Assembly (NCBI RefSeq): GCF_002741015.1
Contig: NZ_CP016619.1
Location: 1-64,000, forward strand
DNA from: Microvirga ossetica
Lineage (GTDB): Bacteria > Pseudomonadota > Alphaproteobacteria > Rhizobiales > Beijerinckiaceae
Direction of reading: 5' to 3'
DNA length: 64,000 nucleotides
The notes below the pieces were generated by a model, which had not been told where the DNA came from, made no database searches, and saw nothing but the letters and a program-made list of their open reading frames with translations. Position 1 is the stretch's first letter, and each line of letters opens with the position of its first letter. Positions 36,910 to 46,128 of the stretch are shown piece after piece. A program made the position numbers and the translations under genes.

Positions 36910-37881
36910 ATGATTGAGTTGTCCCGCCGAACCCTTGGCCTTGGCCTCGCTGCAAGTGCTCTCGCAACGGGCCCATTCTCAACAACTGCCGGTGCCGCAA
37001 CGGCCCCGTCGCCTGTCACACCGGTGAAAGCGGCTCTGCCGTTTGGCCAGTTGCGGATTGGTCGGTTTACGGTGACCGCACTCGCCGATGGCTATGCGGA
37101 CATGCCGTTCGGGTATTTCCCCGGCCGAAGCGCGCAGGAGATCGAGGCGTCTGCGAAGGCGCAGTTCGCGGCGAGGCCCTCCGGCATTCGCTTCCTGTTC
37201 AACCAGTATCTGATCGAGGATGGTGCGCATCGGGTCTTGATCGATACCGGACCTGGTGGTTCGCTCGGACAATCGGGACAGCTTCCACAGGCGCTCGCCG
37301 CCGTGGGGCTCGATCGTGATCAAATTGATGCGGTGATCGTCACCCACATGCACCAAGACCATATCGGTGGTCTTGTTGCCGGAGGAAAAGCAAACTTTTC
37401 CCGTGCGGAGCTCTACATCGACCGGCGCGATGTTGCCCACTGGACAGATCCAGCCAAGCAGGCCGCTGCCCCTGATTATCTCCAGAACAGCTTCAAGCTC
37501 TCCGCGGACGTACTGCGCCTCTACCCCAAGCTGCAGGCCATCGACGGCGAGCGTGAGATCGTGCGCGGTGTCTCCATTGTCGACCTCACCGGTCACACGC
37601 CAGGCCACATCGGGGTCCGCATCGCGGATGCGGGACAAAGCCTTCTCATGGTATCCGACATGCTCTTTCCCGTCGTTCACCCGACGGCGACTGACATCAA
37701 CTTCCTCTTTGAACAAGACCGGGCCGCGGCCCAGGCTATGCGGGCCCGCTTTTTCCCGCGTGCCGCCGAGGAAGGCACCCTGATCGCGGCGACGCATATG
37801 CCCTTCCCTGGCCTCGGGCGGATTGTCTCCGATAACGGTCACCTGCGCTGGGTTGCTGCCGCATGGGCCTACCAGGATTGA
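36910..37881 (+). CDS. Tat-exported metallo-beta-lactamase-fold hydrolase
   Basis: A 323-residue protein with a twin-arginine-like signal (SRRTLGLGLAASALA) and an MBL fold. The zinc motif is THMHQDHIGG (HxHxDH), with further ligands in DLTGHTPGHIG, MVSDMLFP and ATHMPFPG. This layout is shared by quorum-quenching lactonases and other periplasmic MBL hydrolases; the substrate cannot be told. The LysR gene lies divergently upstream and a flavin-fold gene follows. Confidence 0.88.
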   Translation: MIELSRRTLGLGLAASALATGPFSTTAGAATAPSPVTPVKAALPFGQLRIGRFTVTALADGYADMPFGYFPGRSAQEIEASAKAQFAARPSGIRFLFNQYLIEDGAHRVLIDTGPGGSLGQSGQLPQALAAVGLDRDQIDAVIVTHMHQDHIGGLVAGGKANFSRAELYIDRRDVAHWTDPAKQAAAPDYLQNSFKLSADVLRLYPKLQAIDGEREIVRGVSIVDLTGHTPGHIGVRIADAGQSLLMVSDMLFPVVHPTATDINFLFEQDRAAAQAMRARFFPRAAEEGTLIAATHMPFPGLGRIVSDNGHLRWVAAAWAYQD

Positions 37882-37937
37882 ATATCCGGCAGGTTCAGGA
37901 TCGGAGCACCGACTCGGTGAGCACGCGGGAGGCGACC

Positions 37938-38597
37938 ATGCTTCACAAATATCTTGAGATTGCCTCGACACCGGCGGTAAAGGCTGCACGCGAGCATTAT
38001 GGGAGCGCGGCCCAATACGCCAAGCTCGATGGTTCGCTCGGATCTGACGGAGCGGTGCGTAACGACCGGCTTGGGTTATCGGAAACCGAGTTCATCTCGA
38101 GCCGGGATGGGTTCTATCTCGCGACCGCGTCCGAGGCAAACTGGCCTTATGTCCAGTTCCGCGGCGGACCGAGCGGGTTCTTGCGGGTCATGGACAAGCA
38201 CACGCTGGGTTATGCAGATTTCCGCGGCAACAGACAGTACGTGTCCATCGGCAACGTCGCAGGGAATGACCGCGTCTCTCTCTTTCTCATGGATTACGCC
38301 CACCAGCGTCGTTTGAAGATCTTCGGACGCATGCAGGTCGTGGACGCTCGAGCTGACCCAAAGCTCGCGGAGAAGGTCGCTGTTCCGGATTATCCAGGCC
38401 GGGTCGAGAGGGCAATTCTCATCACAGTCGAGGCTTTCGATTGGAATTGCCCGCAGCACATCACTCCGAGGTTCACAGAGTCCGAGATCCGAGATGCGCT
38501 CGCGCCGGTGTACGACGAGCTCGCGACCCTGCGGGCCGAAAATGATCGTTTGAAGCGCGAGCTCAATGCAGTTCCGTCCCAGCCGGCTATCCCGTAG
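37938..38597 (+). CDS. Pyridoxamine 5'-phosphate oxidase-family protein
   Basis: A 219-residue FMN-binding split-barrel protein (about residues 40-180), with SRDGFYLATASEANWPYVQF and RVMDKHTLGYADFRGNRQYVS typical of the family, and a C-terminal coiled-coil (DELATLRAENDRLKRELNA). GGGAGG precedes ATG 37938. It lies 56 bp after the MBL hydrolase and is probably co-transcribed. The substrate is unknown. Confidence 0.85.
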   Translation: MLHKYLEIASTPAVKAAREHYGSAAQYAKLDGSLGSDGAVRNDRLGLSETEFISSRDGFYLATASEANWPYVQFRGGPSGFLRVMDKHTLGYADFRGNRQYVSIGNVAGNDRVSLFLMDYAHQRRLKIFGRMQVVDARADPKLAEKVAVPDYPGRVERAILITVEAFDWNCPQHITPRFTESEIRDALAPVYDELATLRAENDRLKRELNAVPSQPAIP

Positions 38598-38660
38598 GGC
38601 GTTTGCAAGCACGCTCACCGGGGGCAGGTCCATGGCCGCTGCAGCGATGACGGACGATAG

Positions 38661-38762
38661 CTAAATCCCGAACACCGGGTAGAGCACGGCCGCAGCGACC
38701 GGCACGCCGGCCGTATTGTCAATCAAGGCGAAGAACAGATTCTGGCGGATGTTGCTCGTAAC
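38661..38762 (-). pseudogene. P-type ATPase C-terminal scrap
   Basis: The minus strand reads [20 protein letters not shown] and continues [13 protein letters not shown] to TAG 38661-38663. This matches the membrane segment [19 protein letters not shown]...[12 protein letters not shown] of the intact pump at 5750. It is isolated between the FMN-protein gene and a cyclase gene. Confidence 0.8.
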
Positions 38763-38817
38763 CGCCCGCGCGAGCGGCGGTGCTCGTATGACGCGACGGT
38801 TCCCCCGTCCCGTGGGC

Positions 38818-40209
38818 TTAGGATGCTAAGGGAGCCATCAATCCCAACGCCTCGCGACGGCCTCGCAGCGGAGCTCGGACCACCTCACGCCAGAGTCCCT
38901 CCTCGCTCGCAGCTCGAACGATCGCATCGGAGGCAAGGATCGGCATGCCGTGCTCCTTCGTTGCCTCTTGCAGGCGCGCTGCCACATTGACCGGGTCGCC
39001 CATGACGGTGAACTCAAGACGCCTGGCGTCCCCGACAACGCCACAGAAGACCTCGCCGACATGCACCCCAATCCCGACCGTCACAGGGGGATCGAATTGC
39101 CGCTTTGCATTCCAGCGGGCGATGAGACCATCGAGCGTGCGGGCACATGCCAGTGCCCGGGCTGCGTCCTCGGGCGATGGGTAAGGGAGGCCGAAGACAA
39201 TCAGCGCCCCGTCGCCAATGAACTTGTCGACAACACCTCCATGGCGGTCGGCGGCATCCATGACGCGCCGACGAAACGCGCTCATGAAGGTGGCGAAGCG
39301 GGCCGAATCCAGATGCTCGGCCATAGCAGTCGAGCCTCGCACATCCACAAAGAGGAGCGCGACTGTCTGGCGCCGCCCTGTGCGCAACTCCGAGAACGCC
39401 GGGTCGGTCAGGACTGGGGCGAGTTCCTGTGGCAGAAACCGCGTGAGATCGAGGCGCACCGTCGTTTCCCGGACAGCCTCCTGGAGCAGCTGGCGTCCGC
39501 GGCTCGCTACAACGACGAGAACGGTGGCCGCTATCGCAATCATGACCAATCGGATGGCGTTGGGGGGAAGGCCGAACCCCATGGACAACTGCGCCAGGAC
39601 TGCTGGACGCTGGTCAACAGGGATAATGCCAGCCAGCAGCATCAATGCAGTTAGGCCGAAGACGTACAAGATCGCGACATAGATCTGCAATGCCGGCCGG
39701 TAGCGCAGCGCGGTGGCGGCAAGAGCGATTGGGACAATCCAAATGCCTGGGAAGAGTGAGAAGAAGTTTCCTGGGATCCCGAATGCAAACAGGCTGAAGC
39801 TGAGATTTCCCAGGATCAACAGGGCATCTGCTGTCGCTGTCACGTAGGATAGCCGCTGGACCGGATAGCCGCGACGAAGACACACCAAGGAAAAGACCCC
39901 AACTAAGGCCAAGCCGATCACGGTGATCCGCGCCGCGTCGATCTCGCGGAGGGTAGCAATCGCTCCTCGAGGGACATGGAGTGCAACAAGCTCCAATGTC
40001 ACGAGCAGTCCCGCACCGATCGCAATACGCAGAATGCCTGTCTGCCGCTCCGCTGCGACCTCGGCCTGGTGGAGCAGGCGTTGTGCCGGGTTATCGGCGC
40101 CGCCCGTCACCTCATTGAGTTGTCGATGCAGTACCCTCAAGAGACCCCTCCCACGAGCTGATCCGTCATCGCCCCACACCAGCGGCAATCCTTTGCTCAG
40201 CATTGTCAT
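38818..40209 (-). CDS. Membrane class III adenylate/guanylate cyclase
   Basis: About 463 residues. The N-terminal half has about six hydrophobic helices; the C-terminal half is a class III cyclase domain (about 280-440). Metal-binding aspartates lie in [12 protein letters not shown] and [13 protein letters not shown], and [14 protein letters not shown] is the purine-site motif. The start is uncertain (40209, 40203 or 40239). It lies 26 bp downstream of the TetR gene on the same strand. Its architecture resembles the cyclase at 3735. Confidence 0.85.
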   Translation of the reverse strand: MTMLSKGLPLVWGDDGSARGRGLLRVLHRQLNEVTGGADNPAQRLLHQAEVAAERQTGILRIAIGAGLLVTLELVALHVPRGAIATLREIDAARITVIGLALVGVFSLVCLRRGYPVQRLSYVTATADALLILGNLSFSLFAFGIPGNFFSLFPGIWIVPIALAATALRYRPALQIYVAILYVFGLTALMLLAGIIPVDQRPAVLAQLSMGFGLPPNAIRLVMIAIAATVLVVVASRGRQLLQEAVRETTVRLDLTRFLPQELAPVLTDPAFSELRTGRRQTVALLFVDVRGSTAMAEHLDSARFATFMSAFRRRVMDAADRHGGVVDKFIGDGALIVFGLPYPSPEDAARALACARTLDGLIARWNAKRQFDPPVTVGIGVHVGEVFCGVVGDARRLEFTVMGDPVNVAARLQEATKEHGMPILASDAIVRAASEEGLWREVVRAPLRGRREALGLMAPLAS

Positions 40210-40235
40210 CGACCAACAGCAATATCCGGTCGGCA

Positions 40236-40934
40236 TCATTCAGGTCGCTGCTCGCCGGTCCCACTTGGCCGGGCAACGCATGTGAGGCCGGAAAGGATGA
40301 CCGTGAGACCGAACTCGAACGCTGCTTCAAAGTCCCACCCACGGAGTGCCGCGGGCTCCACGGCAGCAGCGGAGGCCGGGAAGGTAACGGCTGGAAGCCT
40401 CCCATGCCGCATCGCCTCGGTCGGATCCACACCCCGAAACGGCCCCCTGATCTGGTAGGAGACCTGACCGATGGTAAAATTCGTCAGCAGAAAATAAGCC
40501 CGCAAGGCGTCTTCCGGGCCTATGCCGGCCCGTTGCAGCGCCGCCAGGGTGAGCTCCATCGGTCGAAAGATGGAAGCCGGCAATACCTCGGCTGTTTCAA
40601 CGAGTCGGACCAGTCCGGGATGGGCCAGGCAGGCCTGTCTGAGTTCCCGGAAGCAGGCGCGGATCTGCTCCCACCAATCATCACTGTCGCACTCAAACTG
40701 CAACTGGTCGATCACGGTCGCGGCAATCCCGTGCAGCAAGTCCTCCTTGTTGCTCACATGGTTGTAGAGCGCCATGGGAGTCACCCCGAGATGCTTAGCC
40801 AAGCCACGCATGTTGAGAGCCTCCAGGCCGTCGCGGTCGAGCAGGGTCAGCGCGTCGCTCAACACGCGATCGCGGGTCAACGTCGGTTGGTGCGGCCTGC
40901 GCGTTCTAGCTCTGCGTGTCGGCTTGGGTGGCAT
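40236..40934 (-). CDS. TetR-family regulator
   Basis: A 232-residue repressor: basic N-terminus, a TetR helix-turn-helix (about 20-65, GLAKHLGVTPMALYNHVSNKEDLL) and a TetR_C-like ligand-binding domain. It is divergent from the DUF1772 membrane gene at 41039, with an AT-rich double palindrome between them that overlaps a strong promoter. It probably represses that gene and itself. The ligand is unknown. Confidence 0.9.
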   Translation of the reverse strand: MPPKPTRRARTRRPHQPTLTRDRVLSDALTLLDRDGLEALNMRGLAKHLGVTPMALYNHVSNKEDLLHGIAATVIDQLQFECDSDDWWEQIRACFRELRQACLAHPGLVRLVETAEVLPASIFRPMELTLAALQRAGIGPEDALRAYFLLTNFTIGQVSYQIRGPFRGVDPTEAMRHGRLPAVTFPASAAAVEPAALRGWDFEAAFEFGLTVILSGLTCVARPSGTGEQRPE

Positions 40935-40957
40935 TAGATGGCCTTGGCATCACGATC

Positions 40958-40997
40958 TTGACCTCTACATATACATTGTATATATACGACGTATATA
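40958..40997 (+). promoter_or_regulatory. Sigma70 promoter overlapped by TetR-type palindromes
   Basis: TTGACC (40958-40963), a 17-base spacer and TATATA (40981-40986) form a near-ideal promoter for the gene at 41039. Two palindromes cover it: ATATACA-t-TGTATAT (40970-40984) and TATATACG-a-CGTATATA (40981-40997). A bound repressor would block the -10. Confidence 0.75.
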
Positions 40998-41038
40998 GCC
41001 CGACGGCCAGGGGCGCAAAGTGAAGGAGGCATGGGTCC

Positions 41039-41563
41039 ATGTTCCTGACTCTCCAGGTCCTCAGCGTCTTTCTCGTTTCTATTGCAATGGCACTCGCCCT
41101 GGCGCATGCGCTCGAGCTGCCCGGGAAAATGCGTCTTGGTAAGGAAGCCTACCTCACAGTGCAGCCGATCTACTATCCGGGCTTCACCACGGCTGCCGGG
41201 TTCGGTGAGGGCGGCGGCATGATCGCCATGTTTGTTCTCCTAGTTCTGACCCCCGCACAGAGCGTGGCGTTCTGGTGGACCCTGGCGGCGTTCGTCGTTC
41301 TCGTGGCCATGCATGCCGCATATTGGGTCCTCACCCATCCTGTGAACAAGTTCTGGCTTCGGGATCACGAGGTGCGAGGATTCAGCGCCGGCTTCTTCGC
41401 CTTTGATCCGCTAAAGCGATCTGCCCCGGCAGCCCCGCACGAGGATAGCTGGATGAACTACCGCGACCGGTGGGAGTACTCTCACGTCCTCCGAGCCGTG
41501 CTCGCGGCCATCAGTCTCATCTCGCTCGTGATAGGGGTCGCACTCTGCGAAGCGAGTGCGTGA
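41039..41563 (+). CDS. DUF1772-like integral membrane protein
   Basis: A 174-residue protein with four hydrophobic segments and the conserved loop LTHPVNKFWL of the DUF1772 (anthrone-oxygenase-like) family. Function in bacteria is poorly known. The divergent TetR gene and the operator-promoter suggest that it is induced by a small molecule. A second, less similar DUF1772 gene lies at 61812. Confidence 0.75.
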   Translation: MFLTLQVLSVFLVSIAMALALAHALELPGKMRLGKEAYLTVQPIYYPGFTTAAGFGEGGGMIAMFVLLVLTPAQSVAFWWTLAAFVVLVAMHAAYWVLTHPVNKFWLRDHEVRGFSAGFFAFDPLKRSAPAAPHEDSWMNYRDRWEYSHVLRAVLAAISLISLVIGVALCEASA

Positions 41564-41610
41564 TGCTCCGGTCACGCGAAGACCTGTTCCCCGTCCCACA
41601 GCGGGTGAGC

Positions 41611-41756
41611 TCATGTTCGTGGCTTGATGAGCCTCCACTTCGGTGCATCGCAGCCTCGTTGCACGCACAGGCGCAGGGCGTTGCGGATGACGCTCACCGA
41701 GGACAGGCTATGGCTGCCGCGGCGGTGAGCGGGAGGAACCAAATACCAGCAACCGC
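41611..41756 (-). pseudogene. P-type ATPase extreme C-terminus, frameshifted scrap
   Basis: The minus strand reads VAGIWFLPLTAAAAIA and, after loss of one base, SSVSVIRNALRL. Together they match [10 protein letters not shown]...[19 protein letters not shown], the last helix of the intact pump at 5750. The frame ends at TGA 41611-41613. On the other strand 41757-41908 there is a hydrophobic tail-like frame that I could not assign. The rest of 41564-42082 holds no gene. Confidence 0.7.
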
Positions 41757-42475
41757 GTGTTACGAGTTAATTTGGTCTCGGGGGCAAGCCTTGTTCAAGC
41801 ACTTATTTCTCTGCGCAAGAAAGCCGTCTCAGCGGTCGATCGTGGGCTTGTGACAACCGCAATCGCAGCAGCCACTGTCGCGCTTCTCATTTGTACGGAA
41901 TTGCCTTAGAGCTACGCTTCTGTTTCAAAGATGCATCAAGATTCATCCGCCCGAACTATTCGCTTTTGCTTTAAATTAAAGTCGGAGGTCCAGACCGCCG
42001 TTTAATGAGAGTCCCGCAGACGGCTGGGTATTTCCTGGTGAGATCCAGCAGAAGCGCTGTAACTGCCGGATCTCACTGATGTTCATGTGAGGGGCAGGCC
42101 GGCTTGAGTCCTCAAACGACTTGTGATGAAGCGAAACTCCTGCGTCTTGCCGCCGAAGCCGTAGGCTGCAGCCGGGACCTCGTGGACGAGAGCATAGCTC
42201 TCTGTATGGACGTTGCCGAGAATGGTGCTGAGCGAGTTGAAGATCGCCTCCATGTACGATGAGAGTTCCTGTTTTGTGTTAGTACCGTCGACCACCTTGA
42301 TATCGAGGTAGAAAGTGTTCATTTGCTGCCGCGCAAGAGTCTGCCCACCCGCAAACCAATGGTTGGGGTCAAGATAATGCACGGCAACGGCCGTGATCGT
42401 GGGGTCTTTGCGCAAATGGACTTGGGTGAGCAGTGTCACCTCCTCCGCAATTCTTGCAGATAGAGCATCGGACGG

Positions 42476-43153
42476 TTAAACGGACGCATATCCGGCAGCC
42501 TTAAGGTAGTTCCAGCACTCTTGTGGTTCGAACAGGTTGCAGATCTCACCGAGCGCTCGCCAGAGCGCGTCGAACGTTCGGGCCTCGGCCTTGCGCAAGT
42601 GCGCTTTGATCTTGGCAAAGGCCTGTTCAATTGGATTAAGATCAGGCGAATAAGCAGGTAAAAACAGGAACCAGGCTCCGCGTTGCTTCAGACACTGAGC
42701 GGCCTTCTCGCTCTTGTGGACAGCCAGGTTGTCGAGGATCACCACATCGCCTTTGCGCAGCGTCGGCGCGAGCTGCGTCTCAATGTAAGCCTCGAACGCC
42801 AACCGGGTGATCGGGCCATCGATGATCCACGGCGCGCACAACTCGTTGCACCGTAGCCCAGCCAGAAAGGTATGGGTTTTCCAGTGTCCAAAGGGAGCTT
42901 TCATGCGTAGGCGCTGGCCCCTGCGGCTCCGCCCGCGCAGGCGCGTCATCTTGGTGTTGACATACGTCTCGTCCAGGAACACCAGCCGGTGCGTCTCCTG
43001 GCGCATGCGCGGCTGGCGCTGGGCATGCCAGACCCGGCGCTCATCCCGCACATCGGCGCGTGCGCACTCCGCCGCCATCAGGCATTTTTTTATATGAGAA
43101 GCCGTGCCGGCACAGGAAGCGCGAGAGCATCGCGGGAGCCGCAACGATCCCAT
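42476..43153 (-). CDS. IS630 transposase, catalytic frame (orfB)
   Basis: The frame carries the DDE domain: first Asp in [10 protein letters not shown], second Asp in [12 protein letters not shown], and Glu in [19 protein letters not shown]. True homology begins just after the A7 run ([12 protein letters not shown]). Deleting one A joins SYKK to this frame, so either programmed slippage at A7 makes an orfAB fusion or a one-base insertion has inactivated the copy. The stop lies 13 bases inside the left end of the element. Confidence 0.85.
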   Translation of the reverse strand: MGSLRLPRCSRASCAGTASHIKKCLMAAECARADVRDERRVWHAQRQPRMRQETHRLVFLDETYVNTKMTRLRGRSRRGQRLRMKAPFGHWKTHTFLAGLRCNELCAPWIIDGPITRLAFEAYIETQLAPTLRKGDVVILDNLAVHKSEKAAQCLKQRGAWFLFLPAYSPDLNPIEQAFAKIKAHLRKAEARTFDALWRALGEICNLFEPQECWNYLKAAGYASV

Positions 43154-43433
43154 GCTCAGTCAGCAGCCTTGCGGCCAGCTCGGGCATGGTGATGGCCGGC
43201 TCGGCCTCGACCGTCTGGATCAAGAAGCTCTCATAGGGCACCAGCTTGCCGCGTCCGGGCGGACGGCCTTGCCGGGCCGGTGCCGGCGAGCCGAACCGCC
43301 GCTTCCGCTGCACCAGCTTGATGGCGAAACTCTCGCTGACGTCAAAGTGCTGGGCTGCCGCCCGGCAGGAATGACCTGCATCGACAAAGTCGGCGACGCG
43401 CACCCGCAGATCCAGGGAATAGCAATGACCCAT
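43041..43433 (-). CDS. IS630 transposase, N-terminal frame (orfA)
   Basis: A 130-residue frame with the helix-turn-helix DNA-binding part of an IS630 transposase ([33 protein letters not shown]). Homology runs to GFSYKK at a run of seven A (minus strand, about 43086-43092), after which the frame is out of register. The last residues are therefore not native. The full enzyme needs a shift to orfB. Confidence 0.85.
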   Translation of the reverse strand: MGHCYSLDLRVRVADFVDAGHSCRAAAQHFDVSESFAIKLVQRKRRFGSPAPARQGRPPGRGKLVPYESFLIQTVEAEPAITMPELAARLLTEHGIVAAPAMLSRFLCRHGFSYKKMPDGGGVRTRRCAG

Positions 43434-43576
43434 AATCCACCTCCCAGTCCAGGCAGTGAATCACAGCTCGGCCTCGCACAGAAGCCAGGAGTCTCATTTC
43501 CGGTCCGAGGCTCTAGCTTTGTATTCGGTTCGCCTGTGAGCGAGATGCTGATGATGGGCACCGGCTGTCTCCTTCG

Positions 43577-43619
43577 TTTTCCGATGCCTGCAGTGTCTCA
43601 CGAAGGATGCTTCGGAAAA
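43577..43619. promoter_or_regulatory. Dyads between tautomerase and LysR genes
   Basis: TTTTCCGA (43577-43584) and TCGGAAAA (43612-43619) form an inverted pair, with CCTTCG (43571-43576) and CGAAGG (43601-43606) as a second pair. They lie between the divergent tautomerase start and the LysR start at 43660 and are candidate regulator sites. Confidence 0.5.
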
Positions 43620-43659
43620 ATCAAATTGTTTTTCACCGTTGTTTCAATAAAATCGAATT

Positions 43660-44508
43660 ATGCATTACCTGGATCCCGATCTCCTACGAACATTCTTGGC
43701 GTTTGCCGATTCAGGATCGCTCGTGCGTGCGGCAGAAATTGTGGGGCGCTCCCCTTCAGCCGTGACAGCACAGATGCAGCGGTTGGAAAATCTGGTCGGC
43801 GAGAGCCTTCTCACACCCGCCGGACGAGGGCGCTCCCTCACACTTGCCGGAGAGGAGCTTGCAGGGCACGCGAGACGGATTCTTGATGCTCATCAGCAGG
43901 CGATGCTCAGCCTCAAAGGTGCCCGAGCCGAAGGGCGGATCAGTCTGGCCACGACCCAAGATTTTGCGGAAGGCGGGTTGGCTCCGCTGGTCCGGCTGTT
44001 TGCCACGACCCACCCGAGAATTGGTCTCCAGCTCCGCGTCGGGCGATCGATTGAGCTTCTACAAGCCTTCGAGCAAGGAGAAGTTGACGTCTTGATTGCG
44101 ATGCGAGCGGCTCCCTCGGGGGACGAGGTCGGAGTTCTTCGCGAACCGATGGTTTGGATTTCGTCGGTCGAGGGACTTGCCACAGGAGGAGATGAGTTGC
44201 CTTTGGCGTTGCTGGACGCACCGTGCGGGTTTCGGAGTGCTGCTCTGTCGGCCCTCGATCAAGCACGCCGGCGATACAGAATTGCCGCGACCAGTCAGAG
44301 CCTCTCAGGCCTTCGCACGGCTGTTACAGCTGGGGTCGCCGTGACTTTGCGCACAACCCGCTGGATTGGTCCTGGACTTGTTGATGCCGGAAAGCTTTTG
44401 GATCTTCCGGAAGTGGGAGAAGCGAGCTTTTCTATTCGGGTTAGGCCAGAGGCCCGCGCGTCCGCCCGTTCTCTTGGTCAGCTTTTACACGCCCAATTGA
44501 TGGGTTGA
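43660..44508 (+). CDS. LysR-family transcriptional regulator
   Basis: A 282-residue regulator with an N-terminal winged helix (LDPDLLRTFLAFADSGSLVR; VGRSPSAVTAQMQRLE) and a substrate-binding domain. It is divergent from the tautomerase gene now broken by IS630, 98 bp away, and probably controlled it. With the target broken it may be an orphan regulator. Confidence 0.9.
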   Translation: MHYLDPDLLRTFLAFADSGSLVRAAEIVGRSPSAVTAQMQRLENLVGESLLTPAGRGRSLTLAGEELAGHARRILDAHQQAMLSLKGARAEGRISLATTQDFAEGGLAPLVRLFATTHPRIGLQLRVGRSIELLQAFEQGEVDVLIAMRAAPSGDEVGVLREPMVWISSVEGLATGGDELPLALLDAPCGFRSAALSALDQARRRYRIAATSQSLSGLRTAVTAGVAVTLRTTRWIGPGLVDAGKLLDLPEVGEASFSIRVRPEARASARSLGQLLHAQLMG

Positions 44509-44725
44509 GTATCGAGAAGTAGCGCCGAGGCACCAATGTGTTAGCGGGTTATCGGGAACTTTCTTTTGCCGTAATACTGATCGTCAGCTATCGCGCCGCG
44601 CCGAAAGGGCTGCGGATCCGTTCTATCTTGGCGCTCAATCACGAGCAGATCTTGCGCTGACCCGGTCCGAGCCACTGTCCTGTCCCTCGCCAGCCGTACT
44701 TGGGTGCGGGGCCCGAACGCGTCGT

Positions 44726-44909
44726 TCAGCGAACAATGCCCAAGAGGATGTCGCTCTCGAATGGCAATGCCGGGAAGTACTCGGGTGGCACGCCAGCGAG
44801 ACATAACTCTGGGTGAACTTCAAATCCGAAGCGACTGAAGAACCGTGGGTCGCCGAGAAGGACGCATCCGTTCGCGCCGATAGCCTTCGGACGTTCCAGA
44901 CCGTCCGCA
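44726..44909 (-). pseudogene. GNAT acetyltransferase C-terminal remnant
   Basis: The minus strand reads GLERPKAIGANGCVLLGDPR, then FFSRFGFEVHPELCLAGVPP, EYFPALPF and a stop at 44726-44728. The GCVLLGDP...RFGF...GVPPEYF signature belongs to the N-acetyltransferase family, but the first two thirds of the gene are missing. It lies directly behind the MFS gene, so the deletion or rearrangement point is at about 44905. Confidence 0.7.
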
Positions 44910-46100
44910 TCAGGCGAGATCGCGTTGCATGATGCCGATCCCGGCCCCTAGGATCAGTAATACGACAGACGTCCAGAGACCGCCGGACAGCGCTCCTGTC
45001 AAGTCGGTCAGCGCTCCGATGGCGACTGGACCGACGGTCTGCCCCACGCCGAAGGTAACGGTCAGCGCACCGATGGCGGATGCCCAGGCCGAGCGGGGAA
45101 GGTTACGACGGACAAACGCGGTCGTGGCCGCAACAACCGAAAAGAACGTTGAGCCAAACACGGCGGCCGAGATCAAGAGCGCTGGCATACTGCTTGAGAC
45201 CATTGGAAGGGCTGCGCCAATCGCTGTCACTGCCATCAACAGGGCGAAGGCTCGCCCGTGCTTCTGCGACGCAAGCACGTCCGACCACAGCCACGGCGAT
45301 GCCATCGCAGCCAAGCCGATCAGGGACCAGAACTGGGCTTGGGCGAACGCCCCATGCCCGCTCTCCTGGACCCAGGCGATCATGAAGGTCATGTAGGCGA
45401 TGTAGCCGGCGCCGAACAGAAAATACCCACTCAGAAGCGGGACGATCCGTGTGACCGGAGCGGCCTGACGGCCGTTTCCTGCCTCCTGTTCCTGCTGTCC
45501 ACGGGCCAGGATTAGGCCGAGCGATAGCAGAAGTGACAGCAGCGCGAGAGCCCCCCAGGCATCCTGCCAGGTGCGCGGACCCTCCCATGATAACAACAGC
45601 GGCACCGACACCCCGGACAGGAAGATTCCAAGACCCGGCCCGGCGTAGAACAAGGCCAACAGAAATGCGCCTCGGTCCGGATGACGATGGGCCACATGAG
45701 CGGCCAGTACGCCCCCCGCCACAAACGAGAAGCTGCCGCCGAGGCCGGCAATGAAGCGGGCTGCATTGAGGCCCCAGAAGTCGACAAAGCCGACGCAGAG
45801 CCCGAGCGAGGCAACACACGCGGCTGTTCCGCTTGCCATCACGGCAAACGCCCCGCTTCGAGCGATCACACGCGATGCCACCAGGGCGCCCAGAAAGTAT
45901 CCCAGGGCGTTCGAGGTGTTCATCCAGCCCGCCTCGGCATAGCTCCATCCGAGGCTGGCCCGCATATCGGGCAGCAGGAGTGCATAGGCAAACCGCGTGA
46001 TCCCGAGCCCGATCGCCGGAGCGAGCGCCAAGGACAGCACGATCAGTGCTTCGCCCGATCCAGCTTTCGGCCAGGGCCGGGTTTGGGACGAGGTCGGCAT
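44910..46100 (-). CDS. MFS transporter, YbfB/YjiJ family
   Basis: A 396-residue transporter with about 12 hydrophobic helices. The family pattern is clear: GLGITRFAYALLLPDMRASL near the start and NTSNALGYFLGALVASR in helix 2. It begins with ATG 46100 behind AGGAGGG. The divergent HxlR gene and an inverted repeat upstream suggest that it is HxlR-controlled. The substrate is unknown. Confidence 0.9.
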   Translation of the reverse strand: MPTSSQTRPWPKAGSGEALIVLSLALAPAIGLGITRFAYALLLPDMRASLGWSYAEAGWMNTSNALGYFLGALVASRVIARSGAFAVMASGTAACVASLGLCVGFVDFWGLNAARFIAGLGGSFSFVAGGVLAAHVAHRHPDRGAFLLALFYAGPGLGIFLSGVSVPLLLSWEGPRTWQDAWGALALLSLLLSLGLILARGQQEQEAGNGRQAAPVTRIVPLLSGYFLFGAGYIAYMTFMIAWVQESGHGAFAQAQFWSLIGLAAMASPWLWSDVLASQKHGRAFALLMAVTAIGAALPMVSSSMPALLISAAVFGSTFFSVVAATTAFVRRNLPRSAWASAIGALTVTFGVGQTVGPVAIGALTDLTGALSGGLWTSVVLLILGAGIGIMQRDLA

Positions 46101-46128
46101 GTGGCGCCCTCCTGAGTTTGTCTAATGG

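Larger units (their letters stand above)
42463..43513 (-). mobile_element. IS630-family insertion sequence (1051 bp)
   Basis: The ends are GAGCATCGGAC (42463-42473) and, on the other strand, GAGCCTCGGAC (43513-43503), matching at 10 of 11 positions with further weaker similarity inside. The element is flanked by TA on both sides (42461-42462 and 43514-43515), the target duplication typical of IS630/Tc1-mariner. It carries two overlapping transposase frames. Confidence 0.88.
42083..43561 (-). pseudogene. Tautomerase gene interrupted by IS630 element
   Basis: The 5' part starts at GTG 43559-43561 with a GGAG site upstream and reads MPIISISLTGEPNTK up to TA 43514-43515. The 3' part resumes at 42460. 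Removing the IS and one TA copy restores an exact 141-codon frame, SARIAEEVTLLTQVHLRKDP and on to the stop at 42083. The protein is a two-domain tautomerase: Pro after Met as the catalytic base, the end of domain 1 at HWFAGGQ, and the end of domain 2 at VPAAAYGFGG. A separate start inside the 3' part would lack the catalytic proline. A divergent LysR gene probably regulated it. Confidence 0.85.

Noticed and set aside
41757..41908. Plus-strand frame ending with a hydrophobic tail (VTTAIAAATVALLICTELP)
   Set aside because: It recalls the end of a membrane transporter, but there is no start and no convincing family match.
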